From positions 558,001-622,000 of the forward strand of contig NZ_CP144913.1 in the NCBI RefSeq assembly GCF_037198315.1: 64,000 bases of DNA, in the 5' to 3' direction. This DNA is from Janibacter sp. A1S7. GTDB lineage: Bacteria; Actinomycetota; Actinomycetes; Actinomycetales; Dermatophilaceae. Below, one piece after another: positions 20,172 to 30,739 of the stretch; position 1 is the first letter of the stretch, and every line of letters starts with the position of its first letter. A model generated the notes under the pieces. That model saw only the letters and a program-made list of their open reading frames with translations. It was not told the origin of the DNA and ran no database searches. The position numbers were made by a program, and so were the translations under genes.

Positions 20172-20353
20172 TGGCTCAGCTGAAGGTGACCCAGACCCGT
20201 TCGGAGATCGGTGGGAACCAGCGTCAGCGTGACACGCTGCGCAGCATCGGTCTGAAGCACGTCGGCGACGTCGTCGTCAAGGAGGACCGCCCGGAGTTCC
20301 GCGGCATGGTCCAGACGGTTCGCCACCTGGTGACCGTCGAGGAGGAGGACTGA
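20171..20353 (+). CDS. rpmD: 50S ribosomal protein L30
   Basis: L30, 60 residues, the usual length. [20 protein letters not shown] followed by [20 protein letters not shown] is diagnostic. ATG overlaps the rpsE stop by one base; rplO follows after 2 bases. Confidence 0.97.
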   Translation: MAQLKVTQTRSEIGGNQRQRDTLRSIGLKHVGDVVVKEDRPEFRGMVQTVRHLVTVEEED

Positions 20354-20355
20354 TC

Positions 20356-20844
20356 ATGGCTGACTCCAAGGCCAACCCCACGTCCGGGGACGCGGCGGAC
20401 GCACCTGCGCTGAAGGTGCACCACCTGCGCCCTGCTCCGGGGGCCAAGACCGCCAGGACCCGAGTGGGTCGCGGTGAGGCATCGAAGGGCAAGACCGCCG
20501 GCCGCGGTACCAAGGGCACCAAGGCCCGGTACCAGGTTCCGGAGCACTTCGAGGGAGGCCAGACGCCGCTGCACATGCGTCTGCCCAAGCTCCGCGGCTT
20601 CAACAACAAGTTCAGGACCGAGTACCAGGTCGTCAATCTCGACCGCATCTCGGCGCTCTTCCCGGAGGGTGGCGCCATCGGCGTCGACGAGCTCGTGGCC
20701 AAGGGAGCCGTCCGTGACGGCCACCTGGTCAAGGTGCTCGGCTCCGGCGAGATCTCGGTGAAGGTGGACCTCACGGTCGACGCCTTCTCCGGCAGCGCCA
20801 AGGAGAAGATCGAGGCGGCCGGGGGCAGCGTCACCAAGCGCTGA
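20356..20844 (+). CDS. rplO: 50S ribosomal protein L15
   Basis: L15, 162 residues, a late 50S assembly protein. After a short variable N-terminus it shows [29 protein letters not shown] and [18 protein letters not shown]. The end [10 protein letters not shown] is typical. A hairpin downstream (20861-20894) separates it from secY, unlike bacteria in which the two are cotranscribed. Confidence 0.97.
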   Translation: MADSKANPTSGDAADAPALKVHHLRPAPGAKTARTRVGRGEASKGKTAGRGTKGTKARYQVPEHFEGGQTPLHMRLPKLRGFNNKFRTEYQVVNLDRISALFPEGGAIGVDELVAKGAVRDGHLVKVLGSGEISVKVDLTVDAFSGSAKEKIEAAGGSVTKR

Positions 20845-20860
20845 CCCCCTTCGGTCCCTG

Positions 20861-20894
20861 CTCGAGGCCGTCCCGCACGCGGGGCGGCCTCGAG
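20861..20894 (+). terminator. terminator after rplO
   Basis: A 16-base arm (20861-20876) pairs with 20879-20894, with one T-G wobble and a very tight centre. It starts 17 bases after the rplO stop and probably ends the spc transcripts before secY. Confidence 0.75.
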
Positions 20895-20956
20895 GCGTCT
20901 CCACCCATCGTGTCCTGCACCACTCGGGTCCGCGCGCGACCCGTTGACCCACGGCA

Positions 20957-20964
20957 GGTATCGT
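20957..20964 (+). promoter_or_regulatory. candidate secY promoter -10
   Basis: GGTATCGT contains the TANNNT -10 element TATCGT and is identical to the octamers at the rpsL and glmM promoters. No -35 lies at the right distance; TTGACC at 20944 is only 9 bases away. It would give a leader of about 75 bases. Confidence 0.42.
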
Positions 20965-21043
20965 CTGTCAGGTTGCGCCGCTGCAGAGCGGCCCATGCCC
21001 GCAGCTCACATCTGCACCCACGGCACCGTCCTGGAGGATCCAC

Positions 21044-22366
21044 GTGCTCTCCGTCTTCACTCGGGCGTTCAAGACGCCCGATCTGCGGCGCAAGCTGCTC
21101 TTCACGTTGGGCATCGTCATGCTCTTCCGCCTCGGCTCGTTCGTGCCGACGCCGAACGTGAACTACTCGGCGGTCCAGACCTGCATCTCGGGCGCCCGAG
21201 AGGGTGGCGGCAACCAGCTGCTCGGCATGGCCAATCTTTTCAGCGGCGGCGCGCTGCTCCAGCTGTCGATCTTCGCGCTGGGGATCATGCCCTACATCAC
21301 CGCGAGCATCATCGTGCAGCTGCTCACGGTCGTCATCCCCCGCTTCGAGGCGTTGAAGCAGGAGGGGCAGCAGGGCCAGGCCAAGATGACCCAGTACACG
21401 CGGTACCTGACGATCGCGCTGGCCGTCCTCCAGTCGGCGACCTTCGTCACCTTCGCGCAGAACCCCTCCGCGCTCTTCGGCAACGCCAACTGCACCCAGA
21501 TCCTCTACCGCGACACCGTCCTCGACACCGTCTTCATGGTTCTGACGATGACCGCCGGGACGGGCCTGATCATGTGGCTCGGCGAGCTGATCACGGACAA
21601 GGGCGTCGGCAACGGTATGTCGCTGCTGATCTTCACCTCGATCACCGCGACATTCCCCGGTTCGCTGTGGGCGATCCAGCAGCGTGACGGCCGCTGGGAC
21701 CTCTTCTTCCTCGTCATCATCATCGGTCTGCTGATCATGACCGCCGTCGTCTTCGTCGAGCAGTCGCAGCGACGCGTTCCCGTCCAGTACGCGAAGAAGA
21801 TGGTCGGTCGCCAGATGTACGGCGGAACCTCGACGTACATCCCGATCAAGGTCAACATGGCCAACGTCATCCCGATCATCTTCGCCAGCTCGATTCTCGC
21901 GCTGCCGCAGATGGTCGCCCAGTTCCAGTCCGACCCCCAGGGCAACAACCCCGCCTACATTGACTGGATCAACACCTACCTGGTGCAGGGCGACCACCCG
22001 ATCTACATGGCCGTCTACACGATCCTGATCCTCTTCTTCACGTTCTTCTACGTCTCGATCACGTTCAACCCGAATGAGGTCGCCGACAACATGAAGAAGT
22101 ACGGGGGGTTCATCCCCGGTATCCGGGCCGGGCGACCCACGGCCGAGTACCTCAGGTACGTCATCACCCGCATCACCGTGCCGGGCGCCATCTACCTCGC
22201 CCTGGTCTCACTGATCCCGCTCATCGCCTTCGTGCTGATCGGGGCAAACCGCGACTTCCCGTTCGGCGGTGCGTCCATCCTCATCATGGTGGGCGTCGGT
22301 CTCGATACGGTGAAGCAGATCGAGTCCCAGCTCCAGCAACACCACTACGAAGGATTCCTGCGCTGA
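21044..22366 (+). CDS. secY: protein translocase subunit SecY
   Basis: SecY, 440 residues, is the channel of the Sec translocase with ten membrane helices. It starts with [20 protein letters not shown] (residues 6-25) and contains the plug-region text [20 protein letters not shown] and the cytoplasmic loop [13 protein letters not shown]. The C-terminus has [22 protein letters not shown] 21044 follows a strong CTGGAGGA site. adk overlaps its stop by one base, so secY-adk-map form one unit. Confidence 0.98.
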   Translation: MLSVFTRAFKTPDLRRKLLFTLGIVMLFRLGSFVPTPNVNYSAVQTCISGAREGGGNQLLGMANLFSGGALLQLSIFALGIMPYITASIIVQLLTVVIPRFEALKQEGQQGQAKMTQYTRYLTIALAVLQSATFVTFAQNPSALFGNANCTQILYRDTVLDTVFMVLTMTAGTGLIMWLGELITDKGVGNGMSLLIFTSITATFPGSLWAIQQRDGRWDLFFLVIIIGLLIMTAVVFVEQSQRRVPVQYAKKMVGRQMYGGTSTYIPIKVNMANVIPIIFASSILALPQMVAQFQSDPQGNNPAYIDWINTYLVQGDHPIYMAVYTILILFFTFFYVSITFNPNEVADNMKKYGGFIPGIRAGRPTAEYLRYVITRITVPGAIYLALVSLIPLIAFVLIGANRDFPFGGASILIMVGVGLDTVKQIESQLQQHHYEGFLR

Positions 22367-22929
22367 TGCGTCTGATCATTCTGGGCCCCCCCGGGGCCGG
22401 CAAGGGCACCCAGGCCAGCCTGATCGCCGAGCACTACGAGATCCCCGCGATCTCCACCGGCGACATCTTCCGGGCCAACATCAAGAACGAGACCGAACTC
22501 GGTCAGCAGGTCAAGGAGATCCTTGCCTCCGGCGGGTATGTCTCCGACGACATCACCAACGCGATCGTTGCGGACCGCCTGCAGGAGGAGGACGCCACCG
22601 CAGGCTTCCTGCTCGACGGGTACCCGCGCACGACCGCGCAGGTGGCCGCGCTCGACAAGGTGCTCGCCCAGTCCGGCCTGGCGCTGGACAGGGTGCTCGA
22701 GCTCGTCGTCGACGACGAGATCGTCGTGGACCGGTTGCTCAAGCGGGCCGAGGTCGAAGGCCGCTCCGACGACAGCGAGGAGGTCATCCGCGAGCGGATG
22801 GCGCTCTACCACCGCGAGACCGAGCCGCTGTCCTCCGCCTACGAGCAGCGGGGACTGCTGGTCACGGTCGATGGTGTCGGAGAGGTCGACGAGGTCGCAC
22901 AGCGCATCGTCACCGCCCTCGGTTCCTGA
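22366..22929 (+). CDS. adk: adenylate kinase
   Basis: Adenylate kinase, 187 residues, converts AMP and ATP to two ADP. The P-loop [11 protein letters not shown] lies at residues 6-16, and the AMP-binding DGYPRTTAQ near residue 85. It is the short form lacking the zinc or INSERT lid, common in actinobacteria. ATG overlaps the secY stop (TGATG). Confidence 0.97.
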   Translation: MRLIILGPPGAGKGTQASLIAEHYEIPAISTGDIFRANIKNETELGQQVKEILASGGYVSDDITNAIVADRLQEEDATAGFLLDGYPRTTAQVAALDKVLAQSGLALDRVLELVVDDEIVVDRLLKRAEVEGRSDDSEEVIRERMALYHRETEPLSSAYEQRGLLVTVDGVGEVDEVAQRIVTALGS

Positions 22930-22945
22930 CGGGTCGAGCGCTGCC

Positions 22946-23794
22946 ATGGGTCTCTTCGCACGTGAACGGGTTCGCGCGCGCACGCCGCAGCAGGTGCGGG
23001 CGATGCGCGTGGCGGGTCTGCTCGTGGGGCGCACTTTGGCCGTGCTCCAGGAGGAGGTCCGGCCGGGGATGACCACCGGACAGCTGGACGCGCTGGCGGA
23101 GGACCACATCCGCAGCGCCGGCGGGATTCCCAACTTCCAGCTCGTGCCCGGTTACGAGCACACGCTGTGCACCTCGATCAACGACGAGATCGTCCACGGC
23201 ATCCCCGGAGACCGGGTCCTGCGCGAGGGTGACCTGTTGAGCATCGACTGCGGTGCCGAGGTGGACGGCTGGAACGGGGACTGCGCGATCACCGTGGTCG
23301 TCGGTGGTGAGCAGGCCGGCGACCCGGCCGGCGTGCGCCTGTCCGAGGTCACTCGACGGTCGCTGTGGGCCGGCATCGCAGCCCTTCGTCCCGGTGGAGA
23401 CCTCAACGACGTCGGCGGCGCGGTCGAGGACTCGATCCTCGCGGACGCGCGGACCGACGGTGTCGAGTACGGCATCGTGGAGGACTACACCGGCCACGGC
23501 ATCGGGGAGCAGATGCACATGCCGCCGATGGTGCCCAACTACCGGGTGCGTGGCCGGGCCCCGCAGACGCCGGTGGGCGGAACCATCGCCATCGAGCCGA
23601 TGGTCACGCTCGGTCCGGAGGCGAACCACGTGCTGGCCGACGACTGGACGATCGTCACCGACACCGGGCACCCCGCCGCCCACTGGGAGCACTCGGTGGC
23701 CCTGACCGAGCACGGCATCTGGGTGTTGACCGCACTCGACGGAGGCGAGGCCGAGCTCACCGCTCGCGGCGCCCCCTTCGGCCCGCTCGACTGA
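22946..23794 (+). CDS. map: type I methionine aminopeptidase
   Basis: Methionine aminopeptidase, 282 residues, removes N-terminal methionine. The metal ligands can be placed: D101 and D112 (LLSIDCGAEVDGWNGDC), the histidine of GHGIGEQMH, the glutamate of IAIEPMVT and the glutamate of WEHSVALTEHG. ATG 22946 is 16 bases after adk and lacks a clear ribosome site, so coupling to adk is likely. In many bacteria infA follows map directly; here an 8.9 kb metabolic block intervenes. Confidence 0.97.
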   Translation: MGLFARERVRARTPQQVRAMRVAGLLVGRTLAVLQEEVRPGMTTGQLDALAEDHIRSAGGIPNFQLVPGYEHTLCTSINDEIVHGIPGDRVLREGDLLSIDCGAEVDGWNGDCAITVVVGGEQAGDPAGVRLSEVTRRSLWAGIAALRPGGDLNDVGGAVEDSILADARTDGVEYGIVEDYTGHGIGEQMHMPPMVPNYRVRGRAPQTPVGGTIAIEPMVTLGPEANHVLADDWTIVTDTGHPAAHWEHSVALTEHGIWVLTALDGGEAELTARGAPFGPLD

Positions 23795-23879
23795 TCCGCT
23801 CCGCCCCACCCTCGCCGTCGCGCGGCGGGGTGTGGCGTACGTGACGCGGACAGGCGATCCGTGCGACGGCGTGGGTCGG

Positions 23880-23885
23880 TAGGGT
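23880..23885 (+). promoter_or_regulatory. candidate -10 for the mutA-mutB-meaB operon
   Basis: TAGGGT fits TANNNT and lies 62 bases before the chosen mutA start. There is no evident -35. The 153-base gap after map holds no gene. Confidence 0.38.
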
Positions 23886-23947
23886 GCGAAGTCAGTCATG
23901 CCGTCCGCAGAGTTGACGGTCTCGTGTCGATGAGGAGCACCTCGAGG

Positions 23948-25825
23948 ATGACCATCCCCCCTGAACCTCCCTCCGGAGCTGACGACGTCCTGAGCCTGGC
24001 CGCGGGTTTCCCGCAGGTCGATCCGCACGCGTGGGCCGACCTGGCCGCCGAGGTGGTCAACAAGTCCCGTGCCGAGGACGCCAAGGTCGACGGGCCGGGC
24101 GCGGTCGAGATCCTCACGAGCGAGCTGCCCGGTGGGGTTGCGGTCGACCCGATCTACTGGCCCCGGGAGCGCAGCCTGGGGCTGCCGGGCGCGATGCCCT
24201 TCACCCGTGGCCGGGGCCCGCGCGACCCGGATCTGCCGTGGCACGTGTGCCAGCTGCACGACGACCCGGATGCCGCCACCAGCCGCAAGGCGGTCCTCGA
24301 CGACCTCGAGCGGGGCGTCAGCGCCGTCTGGCTGCACGTCGGCGACGACGGCATCGCCCCCGGCGACGTCGCCGAGGTCCTGGGTGATGTCATGGTCGAC
24401 CTCGCCCCGGTGACGGTCTCCTCGTGGACGGACCAGGCCGCCGCCGCGGCCGCGCTGGTCGACGTCTGGGAGGCGAAGGGAGCCGACCCGGCCACCGTGC
24501 GCGGCAGCCTGGGCCACGACCCGATCGGGATGGCCGCAGTGGTGGGCGGCGCACCCGACCTCGCCCCGCTCGCCGCCGCGGTCGCCTCGTGCACCGAGCG
24601 CTGGACCGGCGTGCGCGCGATCACCGTCGACACCCGCGTCCACCACGACGCCGGCGCCAGCGCCCAGGACGAGGTCGCCCTCGCCCTGGCGACGGCGCTG
24701 GACTACGTGCGCCACCTGACCGATGCCGGCGTCGCGGCCGCAGAGGCCTTCCGCCGGATCGAGTTCCGCATCGCGGCGACCGCGGACCAGTTCGTCACCA
24801 TTGCCAAGCTGCGCGCGTTGCGACGGGCGTGGGCCCGCGTCGGCGAGGTCCTCGAGGTACCTCAGGCCGACCGCGGTGGGTGGGTGCACGCCGTGACCTC
24901 CTGGCGCATGCAGACCCGCACCGACCCGTGGGTGAACCTCCTGCGCGACACCATCGCCTGCCTCGCGGCCTCCGCCGGGGGAGCCGACGCCATCACCGTC
25001 CTGCCGTACGACCACGTGCTCGGCCTGCCGACCCCCTTCTCCCGGAGAATTGCCCGCAACACGCAGTCGATCCTCGCGGCGGAGTCCAACGTCGCCCGGG
25101 TCGCCGATCCGGCCGGCGGCTCCAACTACGTCGAGGCACTGACCGACGATCTCGCCCGCGCCGCGTGGACCTGGTTCGGTGAACTCGACGCCGCGGGTGG
25201 CGCCGCCGCCGGCCTGGCGTCCGGGGTCATCGCCGAGCGTCTGGCGACGACCCGCGCCGCGCGGGAAGCGGATCTGGCCACCCGTGAGCTACCGCTGACC
25301 GGCACCTCGACCTTCCCGCTGGCCGGGGAGGAAGTCCTCCGGCGCGCCCCGCGTGCGCAGATCACCGCAGAGGGGCTGCCCCGTCGACGTGACGGGCAGG
25401 TCTTCGAGGACCTGCGGGCACGCACCGCCTCCGGTGATGTCTGCGTGCCGGTTCTCGCACTCGGTCCCCAGCGCGAGCACACCACCCGGGTCAGCTTCGT
25501 CGCCAACCTCCTCGGTGTGGCCGGCATCCGCCCCGAGACGGTCGAGGTCGCCACCGCTGACGACATCGCGGAGGCCGTCGAGTCGGCGAAGGGGGCGAGC
25601 GTCGCCGTGATCGCGTCCTCACGGAAGGGGTACGACGGCCTGGCCGGTCCCACCGTGCAGGCCCTGCGCGCCGCAGGCGTCGAGCAGGTCGTCCTCGCCG
25701 GACCCGCGAGCGAGGCGCCCGACGCCACCGTCGACGGCGAGATCGTCGCGGGCATGGACATCGTCGCCTTCCTGGGCGGCCTTTGTGACTCCCTCGGCGC
25801 CCCACAGGCAGGAGCAAACGCATGA
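23948..25825 (+). CDS. mutA: methylmalonyl-CoA mutase small subunit
   Basis: Non-catalytic small subunit of methylmalonyl-CoA mutase, 625 residues. The heterodimer interconverts methylmalonyl-CoA and succinyl-CoA with coenzyme B12. A barrel domain ([21 protein letters not shown] near residue 60; [20 protein letters not shown] near 280) is followed by a degenerate B12-binding fold ([16 protein letters not shown]) that lacks the cobalt-ligating histidine, as expected for this subunit. ATG 23948 is chosen because GAGGAG lies about 10 bases upstream; an in-frame ATG at 23930 is the alternative. It overlaps mutB by 4 bases. Confidence 0.93.
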   Translation: MTIPPEPPSGADDVLSLAAGFPQVDPHAWADLAAEVVNKSRAEDAKVDGPGAVEILTSELPGGVAVDPIYWPRERSLGLPGAMPFTRGRGPRDPDLPWHVCQLHDDPDAATSRKAVLDDLERGVSAVWLHVGDDGIAPGDVAEVLGDVMVDLAPVTVSSWTDQAAAAAALVDVWEAKGADPATVRGSLGHDPIGMAAVVGGAPDLAPLAAAVASCTERWTGVRAITVDTRVHHDAGASAQDEVALALATALDYVRHLTDAGVAAAEAFRRIEFRIAATADQFVTIAKLRALRRAWARVGEVLEVPQADRGGWVHAVTSWRMQTRTDPWVNLLRDTIACLAASAGGADAITVLPYDHVLGLPTPFSRRIARNTQSILAAESNVARVADPAGGSNYVEALTDDLARAAWTWFGELDAAGGAAAGLASGVIAERLATTRAAREADLATRELPLTGTSTFPLAGEEVLRRAPRAQITAEGLPRRRDGQVFEDLRARTASGDVCVPVLALGPQREHTTRVSFVANLLGVAGIRPETVEVATADDIAEAVESAKGASVAVIASSRKGYDGLAGPTVQALRAAGVEQVVLAGPASEAPDATVDGEIVAGMDIVAFLGGLCDSLGAPQAGANA

Positions 25826-28029
25826 GCGACGCGCACACCATCCCCACCTTCGACACCGTCGAGCTCGGCGACGGCGCTCCGGCGGCCGACGCGCGCCAGC
25901 GCTGGCAGGAGGCACTCGACGCCACCCCGGGCGCCGCCGACGGCTGGACCACCCCGGAGCACATCGAGGTCGCCCCGGTGTACACCGAGGAGGACACCGA
26001 CGACCTGGACTTCCTGCGTACGGTCCCGGGCAAGGCACCCTTCCTGCGTGGCCCGTACCCGACCATGTACGTCAACCAGCCGTGGACGGTGCGGCAGTAC
26101 GCCGGCTTCTCCACCGCCGAGGAGTCCAACGCGTTCTACCGCCGCAACCTCGCGGCCGGGCAGAAGGGCCTGTCGGTCGCCTTCGACCTCGCGACGCACC
26201 GCGGGTACGACAGCGACCACCCGCGCGTCTCGGGAGACGTCGGCATGGCCGGAGTGGCCATCGACTCGATCTACGACATGCGCACGCTCTTCAGCGGGAT
26301 CCCACTGGACCGGATGAGCGTGTCGATGACGATGAACGGCGCGGTGCTGCCGATCCTCGCGCTCTACGTCGTCGCGGCCGAGGAGCAGGGGGTGAGCCCG
26401 GAGCAGCTGAGCGGAACCATCCAGAACGACATCCTCAAGGAGTTCATGGTCCGCAACACCTACATCTACCCGCCACAGCCCTCGATGCGGATCATCTCCG
26501 ACATCTTCGCCTACACCAGCACGAAGATGCCGCGCTTCAACTCGATCTCCATCTCCGGCTACCACATGCAGGAGGCCGGGGCCACGCAGGACCTCGAGCT
26601 GGCCTACACCCTCGCCGACGGCATCGAGTACATCCGGGCGGGCAAGCAGGCGGGTCTCGACGTCGATGCCTTCGCGCCGCGACTGTCCTTCTTCTGGGCC
26701 ATCGGCATGAACTTCTACATGGAGATCGCCAAGCTGCGGGCGGCCCGCCTGCTGTGGGCGCGGCTGGTCAAGGAGAACTTCGGTCCCGAGAACCCGAAGT
26801 CGCTCTCCCTGCGCACGCACTCGCAGACCTCCGGCTGGAGCCTGACCGCGCAGGACGTCTACAACAACGTCGTACGCACCTGCGTCGAGGCGATGGCCGC
26901 GACCCAGGGACACACCCAGAGCCTGCACACCAACGCCCTCGACGAGGCGATCGCGCTGCCGACCGACTTCTCCGCGCGGATCGCGCGCAACACCCAGCTG
27001 GTGCTCCAGCAGGAGTCGGGCACGACGCGGGTCGTCGACCCGTGGGGAGGCAGTGCCTACGTCGAGCGCCTGACCCACGACCTCGCCCAGCGCGCGCTCG
27101 CGCACATCGAGGAGGTGGAGAAGGCCGGCGGCATGGCCAAGGCCATCGAGGCCGGCATCCCGAAGATGCGCATCGAGGAGGCGGCCGCCCGCACGCAGGC
27201 ACGCATCGACTCCGGGCAGCAGCCGCTGATCGGGATCAACACGTATCCGACTGACGAGGACGAGGACATCGAGATCCTCAAGGTGGACAACGCCGCGGTC
27301 CGCACGTCCCAGATCGCCGGGATCGAGCGGCTGAAGGCCGAGCGGGACGAGGAGCAGACGCAGGCCGCGCTCGCTGCGCTCACCCGCGGGGCCGGGGCCG
27401 ACGGCGGCACCATGGAGACCAACCTGCTCGCACTGGCGATCGACGCCGCGCGCGCCAAGGCCACCGTCGGTGAGATCTCCTCCGCGCTGGAGGAGGTCTT
27501 CGGGCGCTACACCGCGCAGATCCGTACGATCTCGGGTGTGTACCGGGACGAAGCAGGGGCGGGCGGAGCCGTCGACGAGGTCCAGGCCAAGGTCGAGGAC
27601 TTCGAGCAGGCTGAGGGCCGTCGCCCTCGCATCCTCGTGGCCAAGATGGGCCAGGACGGCCACGACCGTGGCCAGAAGGTCATCGCGACGGCCTTCGCCG
27701 ACCTCGGCTTCGACGTCGACGTGGGCCCGCTCTTCCAGACCCCCGCCGAGGTGGCGCGCCAGGCGGTCGAGGGTGATGTGCACGTCGTCGGTGTGTCCTC
27801 GCTCGCCGCGGGCCACCTCAGCCTCGTGCCGGCGTTGCGAGCCGAGCTGGACGAGCTCGGTCGCCAGGACCTGATGATCGTCGTCGGCGGGGTCATCCCG
27901 AAGCAGGACTTCGACGAGCTGCGTGCCGCCGGCGCCGACGACATCTACCCGCCCGGCACCGTCATCGCCGACGCCGCCGGTGGGCTGGTCGACCAGCTGC
28001 GGGAGCGGGCCGCCGCCTCCCATGGCTGA
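25822..28029 (+). CDS. mutB: methylmalonyl-CoA mutase large subunit
   Basis: Catalytic large subunit, 735 residues. The substrate barrel carries [20 protein letters not shown] near residue 75 and [12 protein letters not shown] near 240. The C-terminal B12 domain has the ligand motif [11 protein letters not shown], with cobalt-binding histidine 614, followed by [20 protein letters not shown]. The reaction serves propionate, odd-chain fatty acid and branched amino acid breakdown or supplies methylmalonyl-CoA. ATGA overlap with mutA and 8-base overlap with meaB indicate a tight operon. No methylmalonyl-CoA epimerase is present here. Confidence 0.97.
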   Translation: MSDAHTIPTFDTVELGDGAPAADARQRWQEALDATPGAADGWTTPEHIEVAPVYTEEDTDDLDFLRTVPGKAPFLRGPYPTMYVNQPWTVRQYAGFSTAEESNAFYRRNLAAGQKGLSVAFDLATHRGYDSDHPRVSGDVGMAGVAIDSIYDMRTLFSGIPLDRMSVSMTMNGAVLPILALYVVAAEEQGVSPEQLSGTIQNDILKEFMVRNTYIYPPQPSMRIISDIFAYTSTKMPRFNSISISGYHMQEAGATQDLELAYTLADGIEYIRAGKQAGLDVDAFAPRLSFFWAIGMNFYMEIAKLRAARLLWARLVKENFGPENPKSLSLRTHSQTSGWSLTAQDVYNNVVRTCVEAMAATQGHTQSLHTNALDEAIALPTDFSARIARNTQLVLQQESGTTRVVDPWGGSAYVERLTHDLAQRALAHIEEVEKAGGMAKAIEAGIPKMRIEEAAARTQARIDSGQQPLIGINTYPTDEDEDIEILKVDNAAVRTSQIAGIERLKAERDEEQTQAALAALTRGAGADGGTMETNLLALAIDAARAKATVGEISSALEEVFGRYTAQIRTISGVYRDEAGAGGAVDEVQAKVEDFEQAEGRRPRILVAKMGQDGHDRGQKVIATAFADLGFDVDVGPLFQTPAEVARQAVEGDVHVVGVSSLAAGHLSLVPALRAELDELGRQDLMIVVGGVIPKQDFDELRAAGADDIYPPGTVIADAAGGLVDQLRERAAASHG

Positions 28030-29017
28030 GTCGGTCGCCGACCTCGCGGCGGGAGTGCGCGATCGCTCCCGGGCGCACATCGCCCGGGCGATCACGCTCG
28101 TCGAGTCCTCCCGCCCGGACCACCGGGAACGCTCGAAGGCACTGCTCGCCGAGCTCGCCCCCGACACCGGTCACGGGTTGCGGGTCGGTGTCTCGGGCAT
28201 CCCGGGTGCCGGCAAGTCGACCTTCATCGATGCGCTCGGCACGCGGCTGATCGAGAAGGGGCACCGCATCGCCGTCGTCGCCGTCGACCCGAGCAGCGCC
28301 CGCACCGGCGGCTCGGTGCTCGGTGACCGCACCCGGATGGCCAAGCTCACCGCCAGCGATGACGCCTTCGTGCGGCCGTCGCCGTCGGGGGCGCATCTGG
28401 GTGGAGTGGCCCGCGCGACGCGTGAGTCGATGCTCGTCCTCGAGGCTGCCGGTCACGACGTCGTGCTCGTCGAGACGGTCGGTGTCGGCCAGTCCGAGGT
28501 CGCCGTCGCCGAGATGGTCGACACCTTCCTCATGCTGGCGCTGGCCCGCGGTGGTGACCAGCTGCAGGGGATCAAGCGCGGCATCCTCGAGATGGCCGAC
28601 GTCATCGCGGTCAACAAGGCCGACGGCGAGCACGCCGGGGACGCTCGCGTCGCCGCACGGGAGCTGTCCGGCGCGATGCGCCTGATGAACCCGGACCCGC
28701 ACGCCCGCCGGCCCCCGGTCCTCACCTGCAGCGCCCAGACGGGTGACGGGCTGGATGACGTCTGGGACGCCGTCCTGGGGCATCGTGCCTGGCTGGAGGA
28801 GCAGGGCTCGCTGCACGGCCGCCGCGCCGAGCAGCAGCGCGAGTGGATGTGGGCCATGGTCGATGCCGAGCTGCGTGATGCGGTCCGGCACTCATCCCGG
28901 GTGCGCGAGTTGCTCGCCGAGGTCACCCCCGGAGTGCGCGCCGGTCAGGTGACTGCGGTCGAGGGCGCCGAGCGCATCATCGCGGCCTTCTCCGCCGACC
29001 TCGCCGAGCGCGACTGA
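28022..29017 (+). CDS. meaB: methylmalonyl-CoA mutase-associated GTPase
   Basis: MeaB/ArgK-family G3E GTPase, 331 residues, protects the mutase and gates loading of its B12 cofactor. Walker A is GIPGAGKST (residues 59-67), then [19 protein letters not shown] and the specificity motif NKADG. ATG 28022 lies inside the mutB 3' end (8-base overlap). Placement directly after mutAB fixes the role. Older annotation as an arginine/ornithine transport ATPase would be wrong in this context. Confidence 0.95.
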   Translation: MAESVADLAAGVRDRSRAHIARAITLVESSRPDHRERSKALLAELAPDTGHGLRVGVSGIPGAGKSTFIDALGTRLIEKGHRIAVVAVDPSSARTGGSVLGDRTRMAKLTASDDAFVRPSPSGAHLGGVARATRESMLVLEAAGHDVVLVETVGVGQSEVAVAEMVDTFLMLALARGGDQLQGIKRGILEMADVIAVNKADGEHAGDARVAARELSGAMRLMNPDPHARRPPVLTCSAQTGDGLDDVWDAVLGHRAWLEEQGSLHGRRAEQQREWMWAMVDAELRDAVRHSSRVRELLAEVTPGVRAGQVTAVEGAERIIAAFSADLAERD

Positions 29018-29028
29018 GCGCTTTCGTT

Positions 29029-29121
29029 CGCAACTGCTTGGGCTCGTGCGGCCTTGGTGCGCAACTGCTCGGGCCCGTGCGGCTTCGGTGCGCACGTGCT
29101 GGGGCTCCTGCGCAAGCGTGG
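29029..29121 (+). repeat. 31-bp tandem repeat, about three copies
   Basis: Three direct 31-base units lie at 29029-29059, 29060-29090 and 29091-29121. The first two differ at only a few positions (core CGCAACTGCT, then GTGCGGC); the third is diverged. They fill the gap between the convergent meaB and protease genes. The period is not a multiple of three, so a coding repeat is unlikely. Confidence 0.7.
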
Positions 29122-29125
29122 CTGC

Positions 29126-30658
29126 TCACCCCGTGGCCGGGGCGCCGATCTTCTTCGGCGCGACACCAGCGCGGCGCGCCTGCCACAGCAGGATCGCCAT
29201 CATGAGCAGCGTGGCGAGACCGCCGATGCCGCCCCCAGCGGCGTCCCCGGTCGACGACTCGGTGATGTAGGCACCCTGGAGGCCGCCGACGAGGGTCAGC
29301 AGGAGGATGATCACGACGTTGTTGACCGTGTGCAGCACGATCGCCGCCTCCAGCCCACCGGTGCGCCAGGTCAGGTAGCAGGTTGCCACGGCCATGGAAC
29401 CCAGCTGCATCAGGACCCACGGGTCCAGCGAGCCGTGGGCGAGGGAGAAGAGCGCCGTGGACAGGACCGTGCCGGTGACCAGGGCGGGGACGGGCCGCTT
29501 GATCCAGGCGCCCACCCCCTGCAGCAGCCCGCCGCGGAAGGCGATCTCCTCGGCGGCGGCCTGCAGCGGCGTGGTCAGCACGGTGATGACGATGAGCCAT
29601 GGCCAGTGCTCCGGGCGGTCGCCGACCTCCCCGCCGTCCAGGAGCCATCCGAGGACGATGTAGGCCCCCCAGATGACCACGGTGACCAGACTGGCCCGCC
29701 CCATCCACCGCCACCGGATCCGACCGGTCACCGACAGCAACTTGCCCATCGGGCGCCAGTGCCCCAGCCGGGTCGCCACGAGGGCGGCCGGGATGAGGGC
29801 GATCAGCATGAGGTTGCCCATGAGCATCGTCACGGGCGCGGTCAGGTCGATCTCCGTCACACTCAGATCGGGGTCGCGCATGGCGGGGTCGACGACCAAC
29901 CACGCGATGGTGAGCACGAGCAGCTCGAAGACGAAGACACCGACGGCCAGGGTCAGCGCGAGCAGCGGCCGCCACCAGCGGTAACCCTTGGTGCGCATCT
30001 GGTGGACGTAGCTGCGCGGCTCGTCGTCGGGGAGGGCTCGACCGGACCTCGTGCGCGGATGGGCGGGTGCGGATGGCGTCATCGGTGCGCCCATGGGGTC
30101 GCGCATCGTCGGCACACGAGCGGCCGCTCGTTCGCGCACGGCCGAGGCGAAGGCCACGAGTAGCGGATGGACCCCGGCATCGGTGGCCAGCGGGTAGTCG
30201 CTGAGGGTGACGAAGGGGACGCCCGCCGCCGTCACGGTTGCCGGCTGCGCCCCCCGGTGGGCCTGCGGAAACCACACGGTGCCGGGGGCGTCGACGTAGT
30301 CACGAGCCGGCCGGCCTCCGGCGACCGTCTGTGGCAGTTCGAACCGGGTCTCCCCGACGAGCCCGGCCAGCGGGGAGCCGGGTACCGCCTGCACGGAGGG
30401 GGTCGCGCCCCCTTCGCCCGCGACGGGCCCGACGAGCGGCACGCCGAGCTCGAGGGCGCGCGCGGTGGTCGCGTCGTGGACCGTCGGGTCCGACGTCAGC
30501 GGCGGGGGGAGGAGCCACAGCCCGTCCAGGTCGGGCGAGGGATCGGCGCCGGGCGGCAGCATCCCGACATGGGCTCCGGGGAGGACGGCGGCCAGTGCTC
30601 GGCGTGCGAGATCGCCGGTGGGCCAGGCTGGGTCACCGACGAGTGCGATCCGGATCAT
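29126..30658 (-). CDS. CPBP intramembrane metalloprotease with N-terminal amidotransferase-like domain
   Basis: A 510-residue two-part protein. Residues 1-185 resemble a class I glutamine-amidotransferase-like fold (MIRIALVGDP, then DGLWLLPPPL, LELGVPLVGP, VHPLLVAFASAV), but the nucleophile cysteine expected after GVPLVG is absent, so it should be inactive as an amidase. A polar linker leads to about eight membrane helices with the CPBP (CAAX/Rce1-like) motifs: EEIAFRG with E370-E371, FSLAH with H408, and HTVNN with H443. The frame is open throughout, so this is a fusion unless an internal start is used. A TAGGCT -10 six bases before the ATG suggests leaderless expression. Substrate unknown. 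Confidence 0.8.
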   Translation of the reverse strand: MIRIALVGDPAWPTGDLARRALAAVLPGAHVGMLPPGADPSPDLDGLWLLPPPLTSDPTVHDATTARALELGVPLVGPVAGEGGATPSVQAVPGSPLAGLVGETRFELPQTVAGGRPARDYVDAPGTVWFPQAHRGAQPATVTAAGVPFVTLSDYPLATDAGVHPLLVAFASAVRERAAARVPTMRDPMGAPMTPSAPAHPRTRSGRALPDDEPRSYVHQMRTKGYRWWRPLLALTLAVGVFVFELLVLTIAWLVVDPAMRDPDLSVTEIDLTAPVTMLMGNLMLIALIPAALVATRLGHWRPMGKLLSVTGRIRWRWMGRASLVTVVIWGAYIVLGWLLDGGEVGDRPEHWPWLIVITVLTTPLQAAAEEIAFRGGLLQGVGAWIKRPVPALVTGTVLSTALFSLAHGSLDPWVLMQLGSMAVATCYLTWRTGGLEAAIVLHTVNNVVIILLLTLVGGLQGAYITESSTGDAAGGGIGGLATLLMMAILLWQARRAGVAPKKIGAPATG

Positions 30659-30664
30659 GGGCCG

Positions 30665-30670
30665 AGCCTA
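30665..30670 (-). promoter_or_regulatory. leaderless promoter -10 of the CPBP fusion gene
   Basis: TAGGCT on the minus strand ends 6 bases before the ATG at 30658, the spacing expected for a transcript starting at the start codon. There is no ribosome site and no -35. Confidence 0.5.
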
Positions 30671-30699
30671 CGTTCCGGATCGCGTGCCACATGCGGCCG

Positions 30700-30729
30700 G
30701 GGAGGAGGGGCGCCTTCACCCCTCCTCCC
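30700..30729 (-). terminator. terminator of the BCCT transporter gene
   Basis: A perfect 11-bp stem (GGGAGGAGGGG at 30700-30710 with its complement at 30719-30729) and 8-base loop lie just beyond the transporter stop and before the promoter of the next gene, on the minus strand. Confidence 0.8.
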
Positions 30730-30739
30730 GCGCACCGGT

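Noticed and set aside
20944..20964. TTGACC plus TATCGT as a standard secY promoter
   Set aside because: The two elements are only 9 bases apart, far too close. I kept only the -10-like octamer at low confidence.
28022..29017. Annotation of meaB as an arginine/ornithine transport kinase (ArgK)
   Set aside because: It overlaps mutB, and the G3E GTPase motifs fit the mutase chaperone.
29029..29121. The 31-bp repeats as a CRISPR array
   Set aside because: Units are directly adjacent with no spacers, only three copies exist and no cas genes are present.
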